From contig BRXU01000012.1 in NCBI GenBank assembly GCA_030267565.1, positions 2,044,501 through 2,108,500 of the forward strand: a DNA stretch of 64,000 nt. Direction: 5' to 3'. This document shows positions 1 through 11,100 of the stretch, piece by piece. Source of the DNA: Pleodorina starrii (taxonomy: Eukaryota > Chlorophyta > Chlorophyceae > Chlamydomonadales > Volvocaceae). A program made the translations under genes and the position numbers. A model generated the notes under the pieces. It worked only from the letters and a program-made list of their open reading frames with translations, searched no databases and was not told the origin of the DNA. Each line of letters starts with the position of its first letter. The stretch's first letter is position 1.

Positions 1-486
1 AGGAGGAGGGCGGGAGGAGGGGAGTGGGTGATCAAGCCGGAGTTTGCCGCGACGGCGGCGGCGGCGGCGGGGCCGGGGCCGGGGGCAGTCGGCGGCGGGG
101 GTGAGGGCGCGGGTGAGGGCAGCGGCGGCGGTGGCGCCCGGGGCGGGCGAGCGGGCGCGGGAAGGGGAAGGGGAAGGGGGAGGGGGAGGGAGGCACGGGG
201 GCGTGGGCACGGGCGAGAGCGCGGCGGGCGGGAGGCGGGGGGTGAAGGGGCTGTAGGGGAAGGGGGAGGGGGTGGCGAGGAGGGGAGTGAAGGAGGGGCG
301 CGGGAAGCTGAGGGAGCGGGGGGAGGGGGAGGTGGCTGCGGGGAGGGTGGTGGTGGCGGCGAGGGGGAGGGGGGAGGCGCAAGGGGGCCGTCTGGAGCGG
401 CGGCGGCTGCGGCGACGGCTACGTCTGCTCCGTCGGCGGAGGGCTCTGCTGGGGCAGCGATGGCGGAGGTGATAGACTTGACGTGA
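1..486 (+). CDS. 3' end of a glycine/alanine-rich protein with C-terminal VIDLT motif (partial)
   Basis: The frame is open from the first base to a TGA at 484-486 (about 161 residues seen) and continues off the left edge. The chain is almost wholly Gly, Ala, Arg and Glu with short Pro stretches, so it is disordered and no fold can be recognised. It ends in Ala-Met-Ala-Glu-Val-Ile-Asp-Leu-Thr. V-I-D-L-T matches the canonical hydrophobic SUMO-interacting motif, which would sit at the very C-terminus. The other frames here are also open because the DNA is GGC/GGG-rich, so being open proves little. The C-terminal motif is the main reason to favour this frame. It could instead be an intronic or UTR tract. 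Confidence 0.35.
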   Translation, partial: RRRAGGGEWVIKPEFAATAAAAAGPGPGAVGGGGEGAGEGSGGGGARGGRAGAGRGRGRGRGREARGRGHGRERGGREAGGEGAVGEGGGGGEEGSEGGAREAEGAGGGGGGCGEGGGGGEGEGGGARGPSGAAAAAATATSAPSAEGSAGAAMAEVIDLT

Positions 487-1411
487 GGGGGGAGCGGGAG
501 GGGGGGGCTCCGAAGCGCTGGAGGGCGTGCTGGGTCGGGGCGTGCTGGGTCGGGGTTGCGGCAGTGATGTGTGCAGGCGTGGAGAGGAAGGGAGGAGGTG
601 GGCCGGAACGGCTGGCTTAGCAACACGCGTATAGCAGGCTGTTTGCCGCATCATTTAAACATTTTATCGCATAAGGATTTCTGATGGCGGATTTTCAAGA
701 AATGTGGTGTCATTGCTGGCTTGGCGACCACTGATGTACCAGTAGTGAAACAATCGCAGGGGCGAAAGCTTCTCTTATTTGGAGCGAGAGCGCTGCGAGT
801 GAACATGGCCGTCCCGGAAGGGTGTTCTTCGTTTGTCTGCGTGTCTTGGGCGCTCTGCCCGGGCCTTGGCCAAACGACGGCCCCAGGGGTCGGCCCAACT
901 GCATTTTCTTCTGAGGCCTATTCGTTGGGCACGCCTGGGATTGCGTTAATTGGTGATGGTGCCTGTGCTTTAACTGTGAAATTTGAACTACGGCATCTTA
1001 TGACGTTTTCGTTTCTTGCTTCTTGACATGTGGCCATCATCCGTCGTTTACCACGCTTCCGCACTCTCAAACCGCGAATTTAAGGATGGCACGAACATCA
1101 GTGATAATAAACGCATCCTGCAGAAATGCGTATTTGCATTATTGCACCCTTTTATGGCCGCTCCAGTGGGCCCGCGCCGCCATGGACGGTTAAAATGCAC
1201 CTCTGGTGCCCTGATTGTTCAGCATATTTGTGTGCCGTATTCACAATCATTTCAGCAGTCTATCCGGACAACGTCTGGGGCGCGGAATCGACGGGTTGAG
1301 TTTATTGTCCCCATTTCGTACGGCATAAAAGTTTGCGGGACGCTCTGATATACCTCCGCCGCGCAGCGCGCGTTCTCTCTCTCAGCACAGGCGCAGAACC
1401 TGTTGGCAAAG
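487..1411. other. Intergenic region upstream of RPS3
   Basis: No coding region is supported. The first part would be the 3' UTR of the left-hand gene. The last 100 bases are the likely RPS3 promoter and leader. Base composition is less G-rich than the flanking low-complexity coding DNA. Confidence 0.5.
1321..1411 (+). promoter_or_regulatory. Putative RPS3 core promoter and 5' leader
   Basis: A TATA-like CATAAAAG lies at 1323-1330, about 80 bases before the RPS3 ATG. A pyrimidine run TTCTCTCTCTC at 1373-1383 follows and ends in CAG. It could be a polypyrimidine (TCT-type) initiator, as in ribosomal protein genes of other eukaryotes, or the acceptor tract of a leader intron. The sequence alone does not decide between these. 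Confidence 0.3.
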
Positions 1412-2107
1412 ATGGCCGTGCAAATCAGCAAGAAGCGGAAGTTTGTTGCGGACGGCGTCTTCTACGCCGAGCTGAATGAGCTGCTCACCCGGGAGCTGGC
1501 TGAGGATGGCTACAGCGGCGTGGAGGTCCGTGTGACCCCCATGCGCACGGAGATTATTATCCGCGCGACCCGCACTCAGAACGTGCTGGGCGAGAAGGGC
1601 CGCCGCATCCGGGAGCTGACCTCGGTGGTGCAGAAGCGCTTCAACTTCCCGGCCGATAGCGTGGAGCTCTACGCTGAGAAGGTCTTGGACCGCGGTCTGT
1701 GCGCAGTCGCCCAGGCCGAGTCGCTGCGCTACAAGCTGCTTGGCGGCTTGGCCGTCCGCCGGGCGTGCTACGGCGTGCTGCGCTTCGTGATGGAGAGCGG
1801 CGCTAAGGGCTGCGAGGTTATTGTCTCCGGCAAGCTGCGCGCCGCTCGTGCCAAGAGCATGAAGTTCAAGGACGGCTACATGGTTAGCAGCGGCAACCCA
1901 GCCAAGGTCTACATCGACGCCGCCGTTCGCCACGTGCTTCTGCGCCAGGGCGTGCTGGGCATTAAGGTGAAGATCATGAAGGACTGGGACCCGACCGGCA
2001 AGCGTGGCCCGCGCACTCCTCTGCCCGATGTCGTCAAGGTGCTGGAGCCGAAGGAGGAGGAGATTTTCCAGGAGAAGCCTTACATTGGCAAGGAGACCGA
2101 GCTGTAG
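1412..2107 (+). CDS. RPS3: 40S ribosomal protein S3 (uS3)
   Basis: Encodes 231 residues in one uninterrupted exon. The product is the small-subunit protein uS3, which lines the mRNA entry channel of the cytosolic ribosome. The start is the ATG at 1412 ([10 protein letters not shown]), the conserved eukaryotic N-terminus; an in-frame TTG nine bases upstream is not needed. Residues about 21-92 form the type-2 KH domain with its GXXG loop (Gly-Glu-Lys-Gly-Arg-Arg-Ile). The C-terminal half carries the basic stretch around Lys-Leu-Arg-Ala-Ala-Arg-Ala-Lys-Ser and the Trp-Asp-Pro-Thr-Gly-Lys-Arg-Gly-Pro segment typical of eukaryotic S3. Length is close to the family norm (about 230-245). Codon use is strongly C/G-ending, as expected for a highly expressed algal gene. 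A TGTAA poly(A) signal follows the stop. Confidence 0.97.
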   Translation: MAVQISKKRKFVADGVFYAELNELLTRELAEDGYSGVEVRVTPMRTEIIIRATRTQNVLGEKGRRIRELTSVVQKRFNFPADSVELYAEKVLDRGLCAVAQAESLRYKLLGGLAVRRACYGVLRFVMESGAKGCEVIVSGKLRAARAKSMKFKDGYMVSSGNPAKVYIDAAVRHVLLRQGVLGIKVKIMKDWDPTGKRGPRTPLPDVVKVLEPKEEEIFQEKPYIGKETEL

Positions 2108-2124
2108 AGCATTCGGACGTCCTT

Positions 2125-2129
2125 TGTAA
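2125..2129 (+). terminator. TGTAA polyadenylation signal of RPS3
   Basis: TGTAA is the usual poly(A) signal of chlorophycean green algae. It lies 18 bases after the RPS3 stop codon. This is unusually close, so either the 3' UTR is very short or a later signal is used. Confidence 0.5.
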
Positions 2130-5125
2130 GTGGCTAACGGTGGATTCCATTTGTCTCATCCGTTCCCCGCCTCCAAGCACATGAGCAAAAACAAAATGCT
2201 TTGAGCAGTACCAATCAGCAATTAGGCAAATTGAGGTCTGGATTGTGCATGGGGCGCGATCCTCGCACATTTGCGACGTCGTCACACCCCAGGGGCCGGC
2301 GGCAGGGGAAATTGCGAACGGCCTCTGCGAGGAGGGCAGCCGCGGCTGGAAAGGGTCTAGCCAACGATACTTTGCTGGCGGGCCACCTGGTGGGGGTTTT
2401 CGCCGTGATCCCGCGGGGCCGTCGTGAACGACCCGGGGGACATTCCAGTTATGCAGCGTAATAAGCCAGCGGCATTTCAGCATGGGGTGCTGAGCTATGG
2501 GCTGGACTCTGTCCGGGCTCGAGCTGTCAAGCTCGCGCAACCGGGGCGGCGTCATCCCAGCGGTCTGGGAGGCAGCGGGGACAGCGGCTGTGCGTCGCCG
2601 AATGGCTGGAGGAGTGTGACGCTGAGCTGGCTACACAATCGGGGACAGTGGGGTGGGAAGAGGAGTCCACATTGGGGGGCCGCATTGCAGTGTGGACTGT
2701 TCGGGGCCGGCCAGGGGGTGAGCAGTCGGAGCGTTTGCTGCCAACCGGAGCTGAATTGGCGGCGACCGCCTCTGCTTTGGGCAAGCTGGGAGCACGCAGG
2801 TGAGTGAGGCCTGTGTGTGTTTGAGGGGGCCGGGTGGGAGGTGGGGGTTTGGGACGGTTCGGGGTTGACGGGAGGGGCTTGCGTCCCGTCCCGTGGGTGT
2901 TGTTGTCAGTGGTGGATGAACAAAGGGGTCGATTGGGCTCCCGGTTGTTTTGCCCCCGGTAGGGAGGGAAGGAGTTGAAGGTTTCGGGGGGCGGCGGAGG
3001 GGTTTAGGGTTTACCATTTGCAGGAAGGAGGCGGGTGTTGTAGTGTTTTGGCGCGAGGCGATACGGGCGGTCGCAGTCTGGTGTTGAGGCCTTGGATGAG
3101 AGAGGCGCACCGCATGGTCAACTCGGATGCTCGCATTCGGAGCGAGGGGAGCACATGTGCGCGAGGCGGACTCCCGGGTGTGACCTGCTGAGTGTCAGTT
3201 CACGGTTTTCAGTATGAGCGGTCGGGGAGGGGATAGGAGGCGGTCTGTGGAGGGGATGACATTTGTTGGTGTTGTGCGTCGGGTTGGTCGGGTGGGGTTG
3301 GGCCATTCCTTGAGTTGCCGTGGGATGGAGGGCGAATCACCATGCGGTGGGCGTCTCGTGATGCTGGGGGGTTGGGGCTGCTGGGGGGGGAGGAACGGCG
3401 CTTGTGGCTGTTTGCCTGCCGATTGGGTCTTGAGCCTGTTTGGCCCGCACTGGACGTGACGAATACGCACTCATCAGCGGCACCATTCAGGCGTGCCAGG
3501 TGCCCCTGGGTTAAATGGGTAGGACAGCGCGTCGGTGAGGCAGCCCAGGGAGTTCCTGCTACCAGTATGCCAGCCAGCCAGGCGCCGCCTCGGGTTGGGT
3601 GGGTTTGCCATGCGGCGGGCATGATAGACTAGGTGTTGTGGTATTTGGGGGAGATGCTGACAAGGTGCGCACCAAGGAAAGCGCTTACCGTGTCTACTGC
3701 CCTGAGGGGGGTCTATGGTCACTGTGCGCAGAAGAACATATCGGTAAATGTCGAGGCAGGTCGTCGTTGAAAGTCGACAGCAAAGAGCAGGGTCACTTTG
3801 CATGTCGGGAGTCCGGTGGGGCTGTTTGTGCAGCTCATGCGTCCGCGTTCGTACCCACAGCGGGCAGGCATGCATGTCTAATGCCGGAACAATCACGTCC
3901 CCTCGGCATCTCCGGTCATTCACATCCTCCTCTGCTGCTGCGGTCAAGAACGGTCATTCCATCGCGCGTATGCCGCGGACTGCGGTCAAGGTTCAAGATG
4001 TGGGATGGCCACCGAGCAGCGGGGTGGGGACAGTCGTCGCGAACACTGCATCGTATCGTGATCGTACTGTGTGCACCCTTCACCCTTGTCCATGTCTGCT
4101 CCTCCAAGGTCCAAGCTCCTCGGCGCGAACACATCCATCGGCCCCGCTCAGTCACCGGGTCGCGCTCCCGACCTACCTACCGACCGTGCTACCAATATCA
4201 ACTCGACCCCGGCACAGGCACAGCTCGTTGCCCGTTGCGCAGCCGGTCAGAAGCGGGGCACCAAGCCCGGTACAGCAGCATGCACATATGCACCTACACA
4301 CGATGCAGGTCGTGCTGTCAGCCGGGTCAGCAGCTACCGTGTGCCGTTCCTGCGGCAATCTCCGCACCCAGACCGCTGTCCGCTGTCAGGGCGGGTGCAG
4401 CATCGCCGATTACGGTAGCACCGCAGCAAAAGCGAAGAAGAAGTGCAGGCCGCCCTTTCGTTCGAGCATCTCACCCAACTTCACCGCATGCACACCACAC
4501 ATGTCATTCATGTAACCTCTTCCCCATTTGTTGAGGTCGCTCTACGCCTTCGCCTTACGAACGGTAACTGCCTTCGGACCTTGACTGCACCCTTGACTGC
4601 CCCTCATCCGTCCTCACACAATCAATCAATTGGGCAGTGTGCCCGGCCCGGCCTGCCCCCTCGCCGTCTTCCCCCCCCCCACCCGCCCACGAAGCCCCGG
4701 CTGGCGCCTCAACGGGCGATAGGCGATAGCACTTCCCCTCCTGGCGCCTAGCCACTGCAACACCGCTGCAGCCATAAATTCAGCGGCCCCCCTCCCCTCG
4801 ACAAGCCTGATTCCCCACTACCCCCTCACCCCACTGCCCCCCACCCCGGCGGCCATGCGGCCACACCGCCCAAATTACTACCCACCACCACCCTCCTGCC
4901 GCTATCGCTCCAACTGCTGCCGCTATTGCCGCCGCTCCTCAACTCAACCCAACCACCCTCGCTCCCCTCCGCCGCCTGTCATCACCTTCTGCCCACGACA
5001 GCACCACAAGCCCTCTGACCCCGCTGACCCCTGCTGCTATCTGGCGCTGACCTCTGGCGCTTGCAGGCCAGGGTGGGCGCCAGACCCAGGCTCGTGCCCA
5101 CACCCACGCCCGGCCCCCGCCCCCC
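2130..5125. other. Intergenic / 3' UTR region between convergent RPS3 and starch branching enzyme genes
   Basis: Three kilobases lie between two stop codons of convergent genes. Several long open frames exist (for example 3599-4534 and 3748-4515 on +), but their translations are Cys/Ser/Arg-rich with no domain, repeat or gene-like start. I regard them as chance frames in GC-rich DNA. The region probably holds the long 3' UTR of the minus-strand gene and spacer. Confidence 0.5.
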
Positions 5126-8100
5126 TCAGCGGGCGTAGTACGGCCCCAGGTTCCGTACCCCAAGTCCGGGAATGCCGTGCGGCTTGAGGTCCGCCTCGGG
5201 GTCCACCCAGCCGGCGGGGGCATACACCACCGCTGTGCGGGAGGGCGCGTACACCTGGCCGTGTGTGTGTGTGTGTGTGTGTGTTTGGGGGGAGGGGAGG
5301 GGAGGCGGGGGCGGGGGAAGGGGGGTTGGGTGTGCAGGCCGGCCGAGGAAGGGGGGACAGGGAGTGATATGCTCCCTTATATAGGAAGGGGGGAGGGCCA
5401 GCGGCCGCGGAGTGCGGGGGGGTGAGCCACAGTAACAGCACCTCCAGCGCGCATACACACGCACTGGCAAAGCGGCGACACCATTGAGGGGATACCCATC
5501 CCTCCCCCCGGTTGGCAACAGGGGTGGGGTTTGGGGTGTGGTGAGGCTCTTGAGTGTCCTCCTGGCGGCCTGCATGAGCCCGGTCCGTGACTGCTGCGAT
5601 GATCCATGCCCGTTGCCCGAACGCTTCCCCCCTCTTGCCCCCTCTTTTATCTCCCTGCTGCGATTCGTCTTTATAGCCGCTCTCCCCCCTCCCTGCCCGT
5701 CCTCCCCAAAGGTTACCCCCCGCAATTTCCCCCCCCCCAAACACACACAGCCCCACACACAGCTCCCCCCGCTGCGGTATCTTATTTCCCCCCCCCCCCC
5801 CCGCACCATGAATGAGAAGGGCCGGTTGTCGTGCGGAGTGGGTGCCGCCACGAAGGTGACCCCCCCGCTGTCCTTGCTCACATTGCGGTAGCCCCCGAAC
5901 ACCTCCTCGTCACTGCTCAGAACCACCTGACAGCGGAGGGCGGGGGGGAGGGGGAGGGAGGGGGGAAGGGAGGGAGGGGGGTTGTAAGAGCAGGTGACTT
6001 GCCGTCCAGGAGGGTTATCCAAACGGGGGGGGAGGGGAACCGTCCCCCAGATAACGGCTGTTTGGCGGAATGACGTCCCCGGCTGGGGAGGGCCGGCGAA
6101 GCGAAACGGCATTGCCAGCGGGGAGGAGGGGCAGCAGCAGGGGAGCAGCGCACAAACACGTCCGAGCGCGGGTCGGCGTCCCCCTGTCCAGATGTGTGGG
6201 GCCCCTCGTGTGTGTGTGCCCCCCCCCCTCGTCCCGCCCCCCCCTTACCCTAGCATCCCTCCTTCCCCTGCCGTGGTGTCGTACAAACACACAAACACAC
6301 ACACACAGACACACACCTTGTACGGCCCGCTGGCGTTGCAGCCCACCCTGTAGTCCGTGTACGAGGTCGTGGGGTGGAAGTTGAAGACGAAGAGCAGGTC
6401 GCCTCGCTCGCACACAATCATCTTGTCGGAGGAGTCGGCTCGGGACAGCCACTGGTGGGGGGCGCACTGGAAGCCGAACGCCTGAGGACGTGGGGGGGGG
6501 AGTGTGTGGAAGGGGGGGGGGGAGACGGGCGGGAGTGGGGAGTGGGGCGGGGGTTAAAAAAGAAAGAAAACAGGATCTCAGTGCGCTGCGCCTCAACAGC
6601 TCCGCACAACCGCCACACCCCCCTGCCCCGGTACCCCGGGCCCCCCTCTGCCACACGCACCCTCACGTCTCACAGCCCACCCCCACCCGCACACACACAA
6701 ACCCTTAAAAAACCCCAACTCCCCCTCCCTCCTCCCCCCACCCCCGGCCCTCCCCCCCACCTTGTCCAGGTGCATCATGGCGCGGTCGAATGCGTTGAGC
6801 CAGCGGTACCTGAGGGTGGGCGAGTCGGCCAGGTCCCACCGCCGCCGGCACTTGTCGAACGAACCGCCGTTGCCTGTCGGGTGTGTGTGGGGGGGAGGAG
6901 GGAAGGGGACAGGTGGGGAGGGGGGCAGGTGGGGAGGAGCAGGGCCCTGGCCCCAGCCACCCAACCCCCACCCAGACGGGCCCCCAGCCAGACAGCCAGG
7001 CCCTCGGGGCCCCCACCCGCCCCACCCCCGCCCTCACCCCCACCCCCACCCCCACCCCTACCCCCACCTCCCTCCACTCACCCGGTATGAGTCTGCCGGT
7101 GGATGGGTCGTAGGTGTTGTCGCGGGGGAAGTCGATCCACTCGGGGTGCCCGAACTCGTTGCCTGATCAGGCACCGGCGAGGGACCGAGGCGGGCATGGA
7201 GGGCATGGAGGGCGGGGAGGGAGGGGGGGAGGCAGACCGGGGGAAACGAAGCTCCCCCCCAATACCTAAAACCCAAAGCTCCCTGCCCAGACCCCCACCC
7301 CCCCAACCCCCCACACCCCCACACCCCCTCATCCCCCCCACCCCCCCGCCTACCCATGAAGTTGAGGTAGGACTCCCCCCCCAGCGCCAGTGTCACCAGC
7401 CGGATCATCTTATGGAGGGCGATGCCCCGGTCGATAATGGCGGAGGGGGGGCCCAGACCGGGGATGGACTGCGGGGGGGGGGTGGGTGTAAGGGGGGTTT
7501 GAGCCGGGACGGGCGGGTTCGTGAGGGGGTTGGGGGTACATCATCGCTCGAGAGGCCGGCGGACTTCCCTCCCCCCCCTGGATGGCTGCCCCTAGGCTGC
7601 CAAACAGCCACTTGCCACTTTCCCACCCCGACTCCTGCTGTACTGTCGTACCATGAAATCGTACATTTCCTTGTCCATGAGCCAGAATGCGATGGTCTTG
7701 TCCCCCACCAGCGCCTGGTCGTGACTTTCCGAGTAGCTCACACTGGCCTCAGCGTACCTTTGTAGGGGGGGGGAGGGGGGGGGTCAGGGCGGGGAGGGGG
7801 GGAGGGGGAGGGAGGGGGGCGTTTGTGTGTGGGAAGATGGGGGGTTGGGTGGGTTAAGAGGACGGAGGGGATAGGAGGCCCCTCACGCGCCCCTCGACCC
7901 CGACCCCGGGTACTCCGTCCCTTCCCACCTCAAGCCCCCGCTCTCCTCCTTCCTTCCCTCCGCCCCTTAGCGTTTACATTGCACGACAGCGCCACCCAAC
8001 TGACACAGCCCGGCACCCCCCCCCCCCGCCCCTCTTCTCACCCTCCTCCTCCCCCTTCCCCTTCCCCTCCTCCCCCTCCAGCCCCCCCCCCCGTAATTCG

Positions 8101-11100
8101 CACCTCCTGTTCGTGAGGGTGTGTGTGATTGTCCCCATGTCCCAGGCCATGTCGTCGTGCAGCTTCATCATCTCGATCCACTTGTCGGCAATGGCCATTT
8201 GAAGCCGGTAGTCGAACCCCACACCGCCCTCGTGCCAGGGCCGGCAGAAGGCGGGCATGCCGGACACGTCCTCGCCTGGGGTGGGGTGGGGTGGGGGGAG
8301 GCGGAGAGAGAAAGGGGGTTAAAGGCCTGGGTAAAGGGGGGCTTTAGGGTTTGAGAAAGCGCGTGTGTGTATGTGTTTGGGCTGGGGATGTGGGGAAGGG
8401 GAGGTCGCCGGGGCGGGGGGCGGAGGTTGAGAGTGAACGCTCGGGGTTGTTGGGTGTCTGCGGAGGGCAGGGAGGGTGGGAGGGAGGGATAAGTGCGAGC
8501 GAGACCAGACCTTGAGAGAAACTTTCCCCCCTGTACACACACATCGGTACTAATACCGCCTTCCACCACCCCACCACCCCCATCAAGCCATCCAAACCCC
8601 ACCCACCCCACCCCCCCACTCCCCCCCACCCCCCAGCCCCACCACCCAGCACCCACCCACGGTTATGCAGTTGGGGAACATGTCGTGCAGCAGGTGGTTG
8701 ACCAGCATCAGATACACCACCGCATCCACATCGGTGTTGAGACCAAAGTACTCCTCATAGTTGCCTGAGGGGGGGGGAGGGGGAGGGGGGGGGAAGGGGG
8801 TGCAGGGCCGGGGGCGAGGATGGGGATGGGATGGGATGGGTGGGGGATGGGAGGGGCGGTTGTAGTTCGTTAGTCCAGATGTAGGATGGCCTCCGCATAT
8901 GGGGCGGGGGGACAAGGGGCAATGAGGGCAGTGAGGGCAATGCGGGTAGTCCGGAGCCCAACGGGTCGGCAGCCATGGGGGGGGGGAGGTTATCCACGTG
9001 TAGGCCGGAGCCCGTGAACGGGGGTTATCCAGGTATAGGCGGGGGTGAAGGCGGGGGTGAACAGGACAGGAGGTGGGGGCCCCGCGGGGAGAGAGGTACG
9101 GCGGACAGGTACAGGTACGGCACGCACCCACCGGTGAAGGTGTACGACAGGCCGTGGTGGTGGTACATCATGGAGGTAACGCCGTCGAATCTGAATCCAT
9201 CGAATTTGAATTCGTCCATCCAGTAGCGGCAGTTGGACAGCAGGAAGCGCAGCGTCTCCCAGTTGCCTGATCAGGCGCGGGCGGGGCGGGGCGGGGCGGG
9301 GCGAAGTCGATAACGATTATGGGGCAATGGGGTAACGGGGCCGGGCAGCGTAGGGCCGGGACGGGCAGGAGGGAGGCGCGCTCAGCGATTAGGAGGGGGA
9401 TCAGAAAGAACCTCCCCGGTACCGTATCTTCTTTTTACTCCCCTCAGAACAACACGGGGTGGGGGGTGGGGGTTAGGGGCCGCAACCAGGACGAGCAGGG
9501 AAGAAGCAAGACACCATTTCAGCAGGGTCCTGCAGTTTACAACCCTCCCCCAGCCCCCCCCACACACTATCCCCTCCATACAGTCACATACACACGCACA
9601 CACGTGCCCGTGCACAGCGACCCCCCTTCCCCCCTCCTCTTTTGCTGCCGTAGACGAGACGGCCTTCTGCTGTTACTTTTACGTCTTACCGTTCACGGGC
9701 TCCGGCCTATACGTGGATAATCCCCCCTCCCCCCTCCCCCCTCATTCCCTCCCCCCTCCCCTCCCCCCTCCTCCCCCCTTGCCCCCCCCCCACCGTAGTC
9801 GAAGCAGCGGCTGTCCCACATCCAGTGGTATCCCCTCGCCCCCCCGTGGAAGTACATCGCCTCGCTGCCATCAAACATGTTGATGCCGTCATTGGTGTTC
9901 TTGGAGGCGTGGCTGTGCACGATGTCCATAAGCACCTGAGGAGGAGGAGGAGGGAGGTGGGAGGTGCGGGAGGTGAAGGGGGGGGGAGGTGATCCGGATG
10001 ACAATAAACACCCACCACCAGCCCTACCCCCCGCCCCCCCCCACACACACACACTCACCCGCCCTACCTCCCCAGCCCCAAACCAATGGCTGCTCATCGC
10101 CCTTCGCTCGCTCTCCCCCTCCACAACCAGCCCGCACCACAGCGATCTCCCTTGTCCCAATCCTTAAAACTCCAAAACCCAAAAAGCTCTAACCCCTTTC
10201 ACGTCCCCTCCCCCCCCTCCAGCCCCCACCTACCACCAGCCCCATTCGGTGCGCCTCATCGATCAGAGCCTTGAGCTCCTCCGGGGTACCACACCGGCTG
10301 CTGGGCTGGGGGGGGTGGAGGGGAATGGAAGGGGGGAGAGGTTATCCACGTTGTTGGTTATACACGTATACCGGTAGGCCGGGGTAGGGGTTGGGTTATC
10401 CACGTATAGGCCGGAGCCCGTGGGGGGGTGGGGGGGCTGCTCTGAAGGGGCCGCAGTCCGCTGCTCCGCTGCCAACCCACACAACCCGAACGCGTCCGTG
10501 CGTCCATCCGAACTGAGCCGGGCGGCTTCCCCCCCCCCCAACACCTTACACCCACCCCTCTCTCGAGGCTGCTGAAGTTATCTCCCCTCAACACGCCCAC
10601 ATACGCCCACACATATGTCACAACCACAAACTACGCACGAATCCCCCCCCCGCCTTTCCCCTCTCTCTCTCTCAGCACCCCCCACTGCCTCCCGGGTCGG
10701 TCCCCCAACCCGGCTGACCGAGTCTCACCGCGAAGAAGTTGGTCACGTGGTAACCGAACGAGCCTGAACAGGACATGACATGACCCGGGGGTCGGTCGAG
10801 GGCCGGGGGAAACGGAGGGGCCCCGGGGGAGGGGGCCGAGAAGGGGAGGGCACGGCTCAGATGAGGCTTGGGAAGGGGTGGGTGGGTGGGTGGGGGGTAC
10901 CGCCCCCCCCTTTCCGCCCTTCCAGTCGCCGCAGCCCCCCTCCCCCCTTCCATACCCCTCCCCTACCCGCCCGCCGCCAGGCCCCCCATTTTCCCCTCCT
11001 CCGCCCTCCACCCCAACATCCTCCCACATGCCCCCACCCCACCCCCCTTCCTCCCCCTCTCCCTCCTTTCTTCTCTTTTACCCCTCCCCCTCTCCCCCTC

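Noticed and set aside
3599..4534. 311- and 255-codon overlapping open frames on the + strand
   Set aside because: Cys/Ser/Arg-rich translations with no domain, helix pattern or codon bias like neighbouring genes; most likely 3' UTR or spacer.
8988..9000. GGTTATCCACG motifs resemble bacterial DnaA boxes (TTATCCACA)
   Set aside because: The window is plainly nuclear eukaryotic DNA, and the motif is part of a longer repeat confined to introns here, not an origin array.
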